DNA of 64,000 bases from Rutpela maculata. Lineage: Eukaryota; Arthropoda; Insecta; Coleoptera; Cerambycidae. A program made the translations under genes and the position numbers. The notes beneath the pieces are model-generated. The model was not told where the DNA came from. It saw only the letters and a list, made by a program, of their open reading frames with translations, and searched no databases. The stretch is from contig OW386285.2 in NCBI GenBank assembly GCA_936432065.2, forward strand, positions 178,816,200-178,880,199, given 5' to 3'. How positions within the stretch are numbered: position 1 is the first letter of the stretch; each line of letters begins with the position of its first letter. Below, piece after piece: positions 42,427-52,162 of the stretch.

Positions 42427-43683
42427 TTGAACTTACGCAGATTTTTTCCTTTTGATTTTAATATCGCTGACATCGAAATACCAATCATTGGAGCTGACCT
42501 TTTATCGCATTTTGGATTAGTAGTTGATTTAAAAAGAGCATGTATACTTGATAATGCGACTAGTTTATCAATTAACTGTTTTCTTAAACATGGTCCATTA
42601 TATTCTCCTAAATTATTTCCTTTAATGAAAGAATACAATCGATTATTTTTACAGTTTCCTAATTTAATAAATTCACTGAATTATAATATACCTGTTAAAT
42701 ATTCAGTGGTACATCATATTGTTACAGAAGGTCATTTGCCATTTTCACGACCTCGTAGATTAGATAATGTTAAATTTAAGATTTTCCAAGCTGAATTTAA
42801 TCTTATGGTAGAATTAGGTATATTTAAACCTTCTTCTTCCGTTTCCTTGCTGCTTCATATGGTAGCTAAGAAAGAGCCCAATGACTGGCGTCCTTGCGGA
42901 GATTTTCGACAGCTAAACACTCTCACGATTCCTGATAGATATACATTACCCCACATTCATGAGTTCAACTCCCAATTATACGATTATATTATCTTTTCAA
43001 AGATTGATTTAGTTCAAGCATATCATCAAATACCTGTCGCAGAAAGCGATATATTTAAAACAGCTAGCACTACTCTTTTTGGTTTATTCGAATTTTCACG
43101 AATGCCTTTTGGTATATGTAATGCTGGTCAAACCTTTAAAAGTTTCATGAATGAAGTTCTTTCAGGTATATCTTTCGTCTTTGTCTATTTGGACGATATT
43201 TTAATAGCAAGCAAATCTAATCCGAAACATTTAGAACACTTGAGGATTGTTTTTGAAAGATTAGACAAATATGGTATAAATATGAAACCTGCTAAATGCA
43301 TTTTAGGAGTTAATAATTCGACGTTTTTAGGACATTATTATGTCTCTTCAAATGGTATTTTAGTGAGTTCCGAACGAGTTGACGTTATTAATAATTTTCC
43401 TTTACCAACAATCCTCAAGCAACTTCAACGTTTTATAGGTATGGTAAACTTTTATCATCGTTTCGTGCCTAATTTTGCTGAAATATTAGGTCCTTTACAT
43501 ACTTTTTGTACTAGCTTACTACATAATAAAATTAAAATAATAGACAATTCTCCTCTTGACTGTTTTAACAGTTTCTTAAAAGCCCAAAGTTCTATAGCTG
43601 ATGCAACATTTTTACCTCATCCTTCTTTTGATGATAATACTTGTCCGTTGATTGTTCTAATGTCTCTACGGGGGCAGTTTTAG
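42427..43683 (+). CDS. Gypsy B reverse transcriptase, intact 418-codon frame
   Basis: The frame opens with the protease tail (IIGADLLSHFG, residues 20-30). The RT core follows with WRPCGDFRQLN (154-164), FSKIDLVQAYHQIP (190-203), FSRMPFGICNAGQTF (223-237) and VYLDDILIASK (253-263), so the catalytic aspartates D194, D256 and D257 remain. KCILG..STFLGH and LQRFIGMVNFYHRFVPNF mark the end of RT and the connection. It ends in the early RNase H region, where a shift moves to the next frame. No ATG start is required biologically, as pol is normally fused to the preceding frame; the ATG is incidental. Despite breaks elsewhere this RT reads as potentially active. Confidence 0.93.
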   Translation: MNLRRFFPFDFNIADIEIPIIGADLLSHFGLVVDLKRACILDNATSLSINCFLKHGPLYSPKLFPLMKEYNRLFLQFPNLINSLNYNIPVKYSVVHHIVTEGHLPFSRPRRLDNVKFKIFQAEFNLMVELGIFKPSSSVSLLLHMVAKKEPNDWRPCGDFRQLNTLTIPDRYTLPHIHEFNSQLYDYIIFSKIDLVQAYHQIPVAESDIFKTASTTLFGLFEFSRMPFGICNAGQTFKSFMNEVLSGISFVFVYLDDILIASKSNPKHLEHLRIVFERLDKYGINMKPAKCILGVNNSTFLGHYYVSSNGILVSSERVDVINNFPLPTILKQLQRFIGMVNFYHRFVPNFAEILGPLHTFCTSLLHNKIKIIDNSPLDCFNSFLKAQSSIADATFLPHPSFDDNTCPLIVLMSLRGQF

Positions 43684-44060
43684 AACAACGTGATGACAAA
43701 GAAGTGATTACTCTTTTAGGTTTCTTTTCACGTAAGCTTACTATAGCTCTAACGAAATATTCGAACTTTGACAAGGAACTCCTTTCCTTATACACTGCCA
43801 TTAAGCATTTTAAATTTCTACTTGAAGGTCGTCAATTTATTTCTTTTACCGATTATAAACCTTGAGTTAAAGCGTTATTCACCAAGGCAGAGAGATCTCC
43901 TCGGCAAATACTATATTTAGAATATATTGCTCAATTTCCATGTGAGATTCGGCACATCAAAGGAAAAGATAATGTCACTTTATCATGTGTACATGATAGA
44001 TCTTCCTTAGAACAATATCCAGTATCCAGTTCAAGCCAAAAAGTCTAATTTACTTGATGT
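43641..44060 (+). pseudogene. Gypsy B RNase H and tether
   Basis: A 74-codon frame at 43641-43865 contains DCSNVSTGAVLEQ, LGFFSRKLT, KYSNFDKELLSLYTAIKHFKF and LEGRQFISFTDYKP. These are the RNase H strands with D, E and D positions. It ends at TGA 43863. The next portion (ERSPRQILYLEYIAQF, IKGKDN, LS.V) continues in the same region with shifts to about 44040. Confidence 0.88.
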
Positions 44061-44187
44061 TAATTTGACTTAAAATTATTAAGCAAAGCCCAAAAAGAAG
44101 ATTCTAACCTTTCATTTTTATTATTAAATCAATCATCAGATTCTAAAAACGTTTTCATATTAGAGAAAATTAAAATCCCAAATATAG

Positions 44188-45420
44188 ATGTTTTTGTTTG
44201 GTGTGACACTTCTCGCCAAAAGCTTCGCTCTTATGTTCCCGTCAAGTATAGACGAACTATTTTTGATATTTCTCATGATTTATCTCATCCTGGCATCTCA
44301 TCCTGGCATTAAAGCAACTAGAATATTAGTTTCTAATAATTATTTCTGGCCGAAAATGGCTACTGACTTCAATTTATGGACTAAGCCATGCGTCAACTGT
44401 CAGACTACTAAAGTCAACCGTCACACCAAAAGTCCAGTAGGACATTTTGAAGTACCCAGAGGCCGATTCGATCACATCCATTTAGATTTGGTAGGACCAT
44501 TACCCCCTTCTAAAGGTTGCTCTTATATCCTGTGATCGAACGGTTTACCAGATGGCCAGAAGCCTATCCTCTTTCTGATATTACAGCAGAAACCGTGGCA
44601 CGTACGTCATTTAAAATTTGTTTGCTGTTTTGGCGTGCCTTTATCTGTCTCAACTGATCAAGGCGTTCAATTTGAATCGGAATTATCTAACGATTTTGCA
44701 AAATTTTGGGGTTTTCATAGAATCCGCACCACTACTTATCATCCTCAGAGTAACGGAATGGTAGAACGTTTCCACCGAACTCTTAAAGCTGCATTAACAG
44801 CTAGGGCTAATACATCACATTGTGTAGATGAACTTCCCATTGCATTATTAGCTTTTAACACAATCCCCAAAGAAGATTTGCAATGCTCTTCTACTGAACT
44901 CATATTTGTTCAAACTTTGTGACTACTAGGTGAATTTTTCACTAAATCATATATTTCTCCTAGAGTCCCTTACTTTATTGATAAATTACGCACTTATTTT
45001 AATAATATAACTTTCGTTCCTCCTGTTTGTCATGTTAATCACAAATCATTTATCAATTCCGATATTTTAACTTGCGATTTTATTTTTGTTCGCAAAGAAC
45101 GTTTTAAATTAAACGTATCTCCTTTGTACGATAGCCCATTTAAAGTTTTATCTAGTACAAATAAATTAATTACGTATGTTAAAGGAACTAAAATCATTAC
45201 TGTCCAAGTTGACAGAGTTAAACCCGCATATTTATTAGTTGACAAGTATGATATTGTAGAAGAACACACTACCAGACGTCAAATTAACGCGACACCAATT
45301 TATTTGTTCAGGGGCGCCAGCCGCGTTCTGCCTCGTTCTTCCACTCCCAGACGGGTTCGAGATAAGATGCACTTCGATAGCCGAGTAATGGATCAAGGCT
45401 GCACTACCTTAGATCATTAA
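44188..45420 (+). pseudogene. Gypsy B integrase, split in several frames
   Basis: 44188-44535 carries the H2C2 zinc region (HPGIKATRILV, NNYFWPKM, CVNCQTTK) and the core start FDHIHLDLVGPLPPS. After a frame change, 44635-44922 has STDQGVQFESEL and TTYHPQSNGMVERFHRTLK, the second D and the catalytic E of the D,D-35-E core. A 98-codon frame at 45124-45420 covers the C-terminal domain (YDSPFKVL, QVDRVKPAYL). At least three shifts or stops separate these parts, so this integrase is dead. Confidence 0.88.
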
Positions 45421-45484
45421 CGGCGCTCTCTCTGGACGTGATTTCCCTGTTTTAGGGTTTTGATACCTTTTGAAAAATTAAATT

Positions 45485-46733
45485 TTTGCATAAAGAAAAT
45501 CCCAATCGGAGAATTTCTCTCCGACGGGATTGATTTTTTGACGCGACTCTCGTGTTTTTATCTGCTATTAACGGACTCTACACCTAAGAATTTCTGAGAA
45601 AAACGCATAAAAAAACCCTACAAACTCCCGTTAGGCAACCAGAAGATTGAGTGTTAATGTGAGTTAACTCGACACATCCGGTCCTCCAAACGAGAGTTCC
45701 AGGGATGGTAGACTAGCAACAAGCCTCAAGATCAATTAAGGTGCAATTAGTTTAAAGAAACCGTTTATTTGACAGAAGTTATATACAAAAATGGCTGTAG
45801 CAAAATTCTTATTTAAAGAATCACGCCTTCCCCAATTAAGGTAAATGGCTTTCAGACCATACAAGCGAGAGCACTTACGCTAACGATCGATTAGGTAGAA
45901 AAGATTCAAGCAAACCTTCTCAGAATCAAATGTAAGCTTTTTAGAGAAGACTTAGACTTTTTGTAATTTTGTAATTACGGCTGACTGATTATGATATAAA
46001 AATGTTTTAGTAAAAAAAATTAGTTTCGCTGGAGACTACTTAGCTTTAAAGTTCTCGTATCGTGGCGGTTCACGTACTCAAACAGATTCATGAGGACTTG
46101 TTACTAAATAAGTTTGATAGCGTTCGATCAGTCCACAACTTACTTGCCCCTATGCAGTTGTTCAATATTAGCAAAATTGCGATGATCCACCTTCGAGCGA
46201 CTTTTGGGCAAAATTGAATTTTTGGTATTTTATGCACAAGGCGTTTTCCTCTATAATTTTATTACTTAGAAAGCCCTGCTATTGGCTTTCCTAACATCGC
46301 TTTGTATGGACTACTCAACGCGCTCGACCAAATTGCGAGCCGCTGGTTGAATCCAAACTTGTTTTATGAGAGAAACCGGCTTTGTGCATGTTCATTAATT
46401 TTTATCAATTTTTTGCTTATCGGCGCTATGCCGTCTTTGTCACGATCGTCGGTGCAACTTCGTTGCACCTTTGAAAAAGTATATTACTCTTAAATCCTTG
46501 CCACTATATACTTTCGCTCTCATATCCTGAACCAAAACATATTTCCCTGAGTGAAAATTCGGTGTTTCTTCGAATTTTCACCTGGTTGTTTCTAATGCCT
46601 TATAGAACTCATAACGGTTCTTATGGACTAGTCTGTGGCTCTGAAGTCCCTCAAACTCATGTAAATGTCCTTAAATGAAATTTTTGCCTAAGTCGAATTT
46701 TACTTTTGCTTTCGTCGATTCTGGAGGGTTCTG
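45485..46733 (+). repeat. 1.2-kb interspersed repeat, copy 2, inside gypsy B
   Basis: Collinear with 25487-26674, but here it lies between the integrase end and the polypurine tract of B. Copy A of the gypsy lacks it at the equivalent place (50940-51000), so it is an insertion or an acquired 3' segment. CACCAAT occurs on both sides (45292-45298 and 46733-46739), which could be a target duplication. Confidence 0.7.
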
Positions 46734-46827
46734 CACCAATATCACTTCACTACCTATTAAACGAGTTCATTTCACCATTGACAGTTTATTTAAATGATTG
46801 ACTGTTCTTTTTGTTAACAGGGGAGTG

Positions 46828-47014
46828 TGTATGGCGGCTCACTTACCTTAAAAATTAAGTTTCTTTTTATGTTACCTATTTCTTATTATGTAACCAAGGA
46901 TCTTACAATAAAAAATATAACGATTTGATATTATTAAAAATTATATTTCGAATTTTAACTTTAGAATCTTTCGAAACTAAAATTTATATTTATTTAATAG
47001 CATAATTCGCTATA
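46828..47014 (+). repeat. 3' LTR of gypsy B
   Basis: Begins TGTATGGCGGCTCACTTACC, directly after the polypurine-like AACAGGGGAGTG, and ends CGCTATA against the ACATT duplication. Confidence 0.87.
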
Positions 47015-47345
47015 ACATTCTTATCACTTACAGTTGATTGTTCAAATGTCTCTATGGGAGCAGTTTTAGAGCAACGAGATAACAAAGAAGTACTTACTCT
47101 TTTAGCTTTCTTCGATAAAGAACTTTTATCCTTGTACTCTGCTATTAAGCATTTTAAATACTTACTAGAAGGTCGTAAATTTAATTGTTTTACTGACCAT
47201 AAACCCTGAGTCAATGTTTTATTCACAAAAGCCGAAAGATCTCCAAGACAAATACGTCATTTGGAATATATTGCACAATTTTCATGCTAAATTAAGCATA
47301 TTAAAGGAAAAGATAATGTCATAGCGGACACCTTATCACGTGTAT
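47015..47345 (+). pseudogene. Gypsy A RNase H, resumed after B
   Basis: Resumes with DCSNVSMGAVLEQRDNKE, then FDKELLSLYSAIKHFKYLLE and FTDHKP (ending TGA), AERSPRQI.HLEYIAQF, KGKDNVIADTLSRVS. The block FFSRKLTIALTKYSN present in B is partly deleted. It is interrupted at 47346 by a TIR element, right after the SRVS motif. Confidence 0.88.
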
Positions 47346-49683
47346 CCCACACAACACAAGGCTGTCCGAGGGACGTACTATGGCAAATCCCATTTAGTAT
47401 TTGGGCTTGCCTATGGACATCCCAATATCACAGTTTGTATGCTTTTCCGCACTCTTTTGGTCATACCAATATCACAACTCGGTATCAGATAAAAGTAGTA
47501 CGAGGGACGTCCTGAAGGATATACCGGCGCTTGTACTAAGGACGTACCAGAACATCCCGGGATATTTCGGATAAGTATTACGAATAGGCTGTACAAGTTA
47601 TATACTGAAATGTCCCAGGATATCCTACGGACTGCAAATAGATACCCACGGGCAACTAAATTTTTCTGTTTCTTGGTGGGATCCTCTGCCATATGTGTTT
47701 TCTTCTAAAACAATGTCCGTAAAATCAACAAAATAATACAATTATCCAGTATTTTACCGGAAAATAACCTCTACGCATGTGGCTTTTACGTTATAGGAGC
47801 GTAGAGGTTATTTCCGAGCAAAATACTGGATAATTGCAATATTTTGCAGGTTTTACGGACACTCTTTTAGAAGAAAACATGTGGCAAAGGATCCCATCAA
47901 GGAACATGAAAATTAAGAAAATGCCACAACCAACATTTAGACAATAATGTTATAGGTACTTAAATTTTAAAAAAATTGAGTTGTAAAAATTTTTAGAATT
48001 TTTGTCAAATATGCACATTTTTGAAATATTTGCACTTGCCTATTTTTTCTTATAACTTATACGTAATTTCTTGGGTTTATGGTCAGTTAAAAAATAAAAT
48101 ATTATTTTCTTACGATTCGGTTTATTAACCATCGTCAAAGACACTAAAATTTTATAAGAAAAACAGAAATATTTTGTATGTATGGAAATAAGTGCTACTT
48201 AAATAATAATAATATTTTAATGATATAAATAAGCTAAATACATTCAATATTTAAAAACATTTGTAATGCTGAAAAGCAAACTTCTTAGAAAAATGTAAAA
48301 TAAATACCTTTTGCAAATTTAACAATAGCCGAACATGAATTTTTTAGGATGTAGCGCACTCCTACTTCTCTATTCTCTTCTTTGCCTCGCTCTTCTGTTT
48401 TGCACTTCTCGGATAATCTTTTAAGTAACAGCTTCTCTGCTTCATTTTTTATAATATACTAATTCATGGGTGCAGCTAAAATAAACGTAGTTATTATTAT
48501 TTGAACCACTATTATTAAAAAAATACATGAGAAATGGCCAAGATAAAAGTAATAGAAATTATTGAAGGATATAGATATGACCTATAGTACTCAGTGTAAT
48601 AATATTTTACCAATTTATAAATTAATATCTATAAAGTACTACTCTGGCAAATAGAATTTCAAGATAAAATATTGTAATAGGTGTATTTTCATGCAGTCTG
48701 TCCACCAGTGTTCGGCCTGATATCGTATCATATATCTTTCGTTTAAAAGTGTAATAAAAGTTTTAAATAAATGTCTTAAAGCACAATATTTACTTACCTA
48801 TTTTCATCCACAATTAGTTGCTAGTTGGTTTAAATTATTAAGTAGGCACATTATTTGTCGTCATTCTCAAATTCAATTTCATCAGGTCTATAGATTTGAC
48901 AATACTTTCACGTGATTTACATTTTCTCTCCAAGCTGGTTTCAGTATTCAATTCTTGAGCCAAATTAATATTTTATTTAGGTTTATCAGTGATTGTAAAA
49001 TACGGGAATGTGTATAAATCCTCATTTTTTTAGCTTCTTTTGGCATTCTGAAAGTATAAAAAATCGTATTAAATTTTCGTGGTTTAGAACACAACTAATT
49101 AAATATTCAATCATAATCAGAATAATCAGTTCAGTAAGTTCTTCATAACATGAAGTTTAATAGGTTATGTTATATTTTTATACATTTGTACTCACTTTTT
49201 GTAGTCTGGAATGAAGACACTCAAGATGAAATACAAAGATACAACTTTAAAATTTTTCCTACAACCACTAACAATAATTATTATCTAAATATTTGAGAAA
49301 ATAAAAACTAATAAAGCATGGTTGCTGTGTGTTTGGGGTGTTTTCTAGTTGCTTTGGCCTGGCCAGTTTGGTCGGCCGGAAATCAAAATGGCGCTTTATT
49401 TAAATATATTAGAGACCTAATATTAGGGTATATTTTAAGGAGATTTAGGGCTCTTCATCGGATGTCCGTTCTTAATCCCGATGTTAGTCGACATAGTTAA
49501 TGCCAAAATGGAACATATTCAGGATAGCCCATTGACATCCTGGGACGTACTAAAATGGGCTGTCTTGAGGACGTCCTAAAATAGGATATCCTAAAAGATA
49601 CGTCCGTTTCTCTGTTTATTTTACGTACTGGGATATTCAGGTACGTCAATTTGTCATCTCATATCCCGATTGTGCTGTGTGGG
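47346..49683. mobile_element. 2.3-kb TIR element inserted in gypsy A
   Basis: It starts CCCACACAACACAAGG and ends TTGTGCTGTGTGGG, 13 of 14 inverted. Both subterminal regions carry many GGACGTCC / GGACGTAC and GGATATCC words. It lies exactly between the end of RNase H and the start of integrase of A, where B has no such sequence. No clear target duplication or transposase was found, so the superfamily is open. It contains the hairpin at 47665-47930. Short open frames near each end are spurious. Confidence 0.7.
47665..47930. repeat. Long hairpin (about 115-bp arms) within the TIR element
   Basis: Arm 1 runs from TGGTGGGATCCTCTGCCA through TTCTTCTAAAA and TATCCAGTATTTTACCGG to AATAACCTCTACGC. 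Arm 2 repeats these blocks inverted from GCGTAGAGGTTATT at about 47808. The loop is short, about 25 nt. Transcribed, it would give a long-stem RNA of the type processed into small RNAs. Confidence 0.8.
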
Positions 49684-50980
49684 ACACATCTTCTTTAGAG
49701 CGATGTATTGCACCCATTCAGACAGAGAAATCTCTTTAATTAATATTAATTTTGACTTAAAATTATTAAGCAAAGCTCAAGTGAAAGATTCTGGCCTTAG
49801 AAATTTATTGTCAAACCAATGGTCAAATTCTAAGAATTCTTTCAATTTGAAAAGAATTAAAATTCGAAATTTGGATGAATTTATTTGGTGCGATGTTTTT
49901 TGTCCAAAGCTACGACCTTATGTTCCAATTATTTATAGAAGAACGATATTTGATATATTCCATGGTCTATCTCATCCTGGAATTAAAGCTACTAGGACTT
50001 TAGTCACTAATAATTACTTCTGGCCCAAAATGAATACTGACTACAATTTATGGGCTAAAACTTGCGTTAGCTGACAGACTGTTAAAGTCAAACGTCACAC
50101 TAAAAGCCTTCTAGGTAATTTAGAAATACCTAAATGCAGATTCGATCATATACATATAGATTTAGTAGGACCATTATCCATCCAAAGGTTGTTCTTACAA
50201 TCAACAGTGATCGAACGATTTACCAGATGCCAGAAGCTTATCCTCTGCCTGATTACTGCAGAAACTGTGGCACGTACATTATTTCAAAACATTGTTTGTC
50301 ATTTCGGCGTACCTGTGAGCGTCACAACTGACCAAGCCTCTCAGTTTGCATCAAAATTATGTGGCGAATTTGCAAAATTTTTGGGTATTCATAGAATTCG
50401 TACAACCACTTACTACCCTCAAAGCAAAGCTATGGTTGAACGTTTTCACAGAACTCTTAAAACTGCCAATACTGCTAGAGCTAATACGTCACATTGGGTA
50501 GATGAACTCCCTATACCATTGCTAGCTTTTAGGACGATTTCCAAAGAAGATTTGCAATGTTCTTCTGCCGAACTAATGTTTGGCTAAACTCTACGATTAC
50601 CTGGCGAATTTTTCATTAAGTCGTATAATACTCCTGATATCCCTTTTTTTATCGACAAGTTACGCACTTATTTTAATAATTTGACATTTATTTCTCCAGT
50701 TTCTCATGTTAATTATAAACCGTTTGTCAATCTTGACATTTTCACATGTGACTTTATATTTGTTCGAAAATAACGTGTTAAACGTATCTTTTCTCCTTTG
50801 TATGTGGGTTCATTTAAAGTTTTATCCCGTACAAACAAATTAATTACTTTTAATAAAAGAAATGAAGTTGTAACTGTCAATATTGACAGAGTCAAACTTG
50901 CTTTTTTTTTTGGTTGACAGGTGTGATATTCCGCCAACTCATGTTAAGAAGGTACGTTCTACCATCGATGCGTTAATTGA
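49684..50980 (+). pseudogene. Gypsy A integrase
   Basis: Resumes with SSLERCIAPIQTE and a 134-codon frame to 50074 containing ININFDLKLLSKAQVKDSGL, LRPYVPIIYRRTIFDIFHGL and SHPGIKATRTLV.NNYFWPKM (zinc region, second Cys of the CVSC motif followed by TGA). The core follows in 50189-50587: VSVTTDQASQFASKL and TTTYYPQSKAMVERFHRTLK. The C-terminal domain (50600-50930) has stops and shifts. About as damaged as that of B. Confidence 0.88.
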
Positions 50981-51008
50981 TTGATTGTTCTTTTTTTAAC
51001 GGGGGATG

Positions 51009-51166
51009 TGTAGCATCTAACTTGCCCCCAAAATAAAGATTCTTTTATCTAGATAACCAAGGGAATGAAGAAAAACAATATTATAGTAACAACTTTTAAT
51101 TTACAAAAATATTTAATATTCCCCTTTGAAGATTTATTACTTAATAATTAATATGAACTATTTATA
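51009..51166 (+). repeat. 3' LTR of gypsy A
   Basis: Begins TGTAGCATCTAACTTGCC after the tract AACGGGGGATG. It aligns to the B LTR block by block (TTCTTTTAT, AACCAAGG, AATTTA..AAAATATT) but is much diverged. The end is set by comparison with the end of the B LTR and is approximate. Confidence 0.6.
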
Positions 51167-51465
51167 ATCAATGATACCATACCTACCTTGCACTGAGGAG
51201 AGTCAACAACTCGAAACTGCAGTCTGCAAGTGGTGTGGAGTGGCTGACACGAGAGCTCCTTTAATTAGAAGCTTTCGTGTCGGCGTTTGCTAAAATCGAA
51301 TTAACAACGTTTTGTAGTAATATGTGATTATTACACTTAACGCGACAGATTTGCAATTCGTTGCAGTCTGGTTAATTTCTTTATTTTTGAAATAAGAATA
51401 TATGGAGGGTTGCTTCAGAGAGAAATTACGTTTAGTAAATATTCTGCCCTCTAGAAGCATACTTT

Positions 51466-51468
<3 letters not shown>

Positions 51469-51513
<45 letters not shown>
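51469..51513. repeat. (TA)n microsatellite
   Basis: Pure TA run. The GAAGCC-rich sequence begins directly after it, as a related GAAGCC block sits directly beside (TA)n at 63323. Confidence 0.95.
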
Positions 51514-51514
<1 letters not shown>

Positions 51515-51516
<2 letters not shown>

Positions 51517-52090
51517 CACCACAGGGTACCAGAAGCCCAGCCTTATTTGTAATTTAAATAGTGTGTACTTCTGTTAATAATGTTTTAAGTGGGAATAATA
51601 ACGCGAGCAACATGAGAGGGGGAACTTTTTTGGACATGCAGATTAAAAACAACACGACATGTCATACGAAGCCTTTTATAATTATGGTACATTACGAAGC
51701 CCGTTGTATAAAATGTATATATGTTTCAGATTACACGAAGCCATACATAGTTGCCACTTCTCTTCTAATTCTTTAACTAAATGATATAACTGTGTGCGAC
51801 AATATAATTGCGTAGTCGATGTGTTAATAATATAATTGCATTGTTGTAGGTCACGGCCGCATGGCACCAAAGGGGCCGCCCTAATATAAATAATTATGTT
51901 TAGGGTATGCATGTTAAAAATGATAATTGATATAGTTTATATTTATTCTAATGCAAAATAGGTAACAGATACAAGGTATTCCTTCCAGTATTGACGTTTG
52001 ACTAAAATAGGTTTTTTGTACAAATATGAAGCCTCAAAATAAAGCCCAAAGTAGCATATTCCTCGCTTACTTGAAGCCCACACCCTGCCT
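51515..52090 (-). repeat. GAAGCC/GGCTTC repeat family, copy 1
   Basis: The end portion (about 52025-52085) reversed matches 63255-63325: GTGGGCTTC.AGTAAGCG and ATATGCT.TTTGGGCTT, then GGCTTCATAT. GAAGCC words recur at 51533, 51669, 51700, 51739 and 52029. No coding function is likely. Confidence 0.6.
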
Positions 52091-52162
52091 ATGCTTATTT
52101 ACAAACATTTTTCAATTTATGATGATTATTAAATTAATTATTTTATGTACTTGTTCTTTTAG

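Larger units (their letters stand above)
40612..47014 (+). mobile_element. Ty3/gypsy copy B, full length, nested in A
   Basis: LTRs at 40612-40793 and 46828-47014 are flanked by the 5-bp duplication ACATT (40607-40611 and 47015-47019). They interrupt the RNase H region of A. Internal order is leader with primer-binding site, Gag, protease, reverse transcriptase, RNase H and integrase (Ty3/gypsy order); no env-like ORF follows. Frameshifts break gag and integrase. A 1.2-kb unrelated repeat (45485-46733) lies between integrase and the polypurine tract. The two LTRs differ at roughly a dozen positions by eye. Confidence 0.9.
39228..51166 (+). mobile_element. Ty3/gypsy copy A, 5' truncated and split by two insertions
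   Basis: Coding remnants in order are: protease and reverse transcriptase (39240-40606), RNase H (47015-47345), integrase (49684-50980), polypurine tract, and 3' LTR (from 51009). The gap 40612-47014 is the complete relative B. The gap 47346-49683 is a TIR element. Gag and the 5' LTR are missing; the element begins abruptly at a GACGTCTGAC block after the satellite. It matches B closely in sequence along its length, so A and B are sibling copies of one lineage. Confidence 0.85.

Noticed and set aside
49318..49500. 60-codon frame with a signal-peptide-like start
   Set aside because: It lies in the right subterminal region of the 2.3-kb TIR element with no homology seen; likely chance.
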